Below, in pieces: positions 32,198-32,254 of a DNA stretch of 32,254 bases (positions are counted from its first letter, which is position 1; every line of letters begins with the position of its first letter). Under the pieces are notes generated by a model, which was given only the letters and a program-made list of their open reading frames with translations, was not told the DNA's origin and ran no database searches. A program made the translations under genes and the position numbers. The stretch covers positions 1 through 32,254 of the forward strand of contig SUVY01000028.1 of the NCBI GenBank assembly GCA_015061775.1, given 5' to 3'. The DNA is from Lentisphaerota bacterium. Its GTDB lineage: Bacteria > Verrucomicrobiota > Lentisphaeria > Victivallales > Victivallaceae.

Positions 32198-32254
32198 CAA
32201 GCCGGCACTTGGATTGCCCTCGCTTCGCTCACGCACATCGCTTCGCGACGTCAA

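Overview
The window looks like chromosome from a glycan-degrading bacterium of the Lentisphaerota/Victivallales type (Kiritimatiellota or another PVC lineage is possible). The grounds are two short pseudopilin-like proteins with an FTLIELL helix and a C-terminal H-X9-DG motif, two large secreted parallel beta-helix proteins, many sugar-catabolic genes, and strong use of GGA for glycine. This is inferred from gene families, since no rRNA or tRNA is present.

Layout. 1-3700: a family II pyrophosphatase with CBS domains (-) and a lactonase-type beta-propeller (+). Behind the pyrophosphatase and behind the next minus-strand gene lies a nearly identical ~135 bp intergenic element. The second copy leads into a self-contained small gene of 24 codons. 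3700-6560: an exported M20 peptidase lipoprotein and a metal-dependent amidohydrolase, each with a clear TTGAC(A/T)-17-TATATT promoter, then a transposase remnant. 6560-12110: a Gfo/Idh/MocA oxidoreductase, then a two-gene unit of a PIG3-type quinone oxidoreductase and a GH38 alpha-mannosidase.

12230-17870: a LacI-type repressor divergent from a four-gene operon: ROK-like kinase with an unassigned N-terminal domain, nagA, a GNAT-like NAT_N/GNAT_C protein and a serine beta-lactamase-fold hydrolase. Two inverted operator-like palindromes lie in the divergent promoter. The context points to uptake-derived N-acetylhexosamine use. 18100-23350: a tightly spaced minus-strand operon, rhaA - SGNH esterase - EamA transporter - SIS phosphosugar protein - FGGY kinase, fitting rhamnose or rhamnogalacturonan use. 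The rhaA ribosome binding site lies inside an inverted repeat that is followed directly by seven U residues.

23440-30960: two beta-helix/pseudopilin gene pairs around one divergent promoter region. 31020-32000: a promoter, then a ~145 nt stretch that folds end to end (candidate structured RNA or leader), then an N-formylglutamate amidohydrolase. 32000-32254: hairpins, including a terminator facing a gene beyond the right edge and a second copy of a hairpin seen near 3570.

The most unusual items are the duplicated intergenic element with its mini-gene, the structured RNA before the amidohydrolase gene, the rhaA leader, and the ROK-like/nagA/GNAT-like operon.
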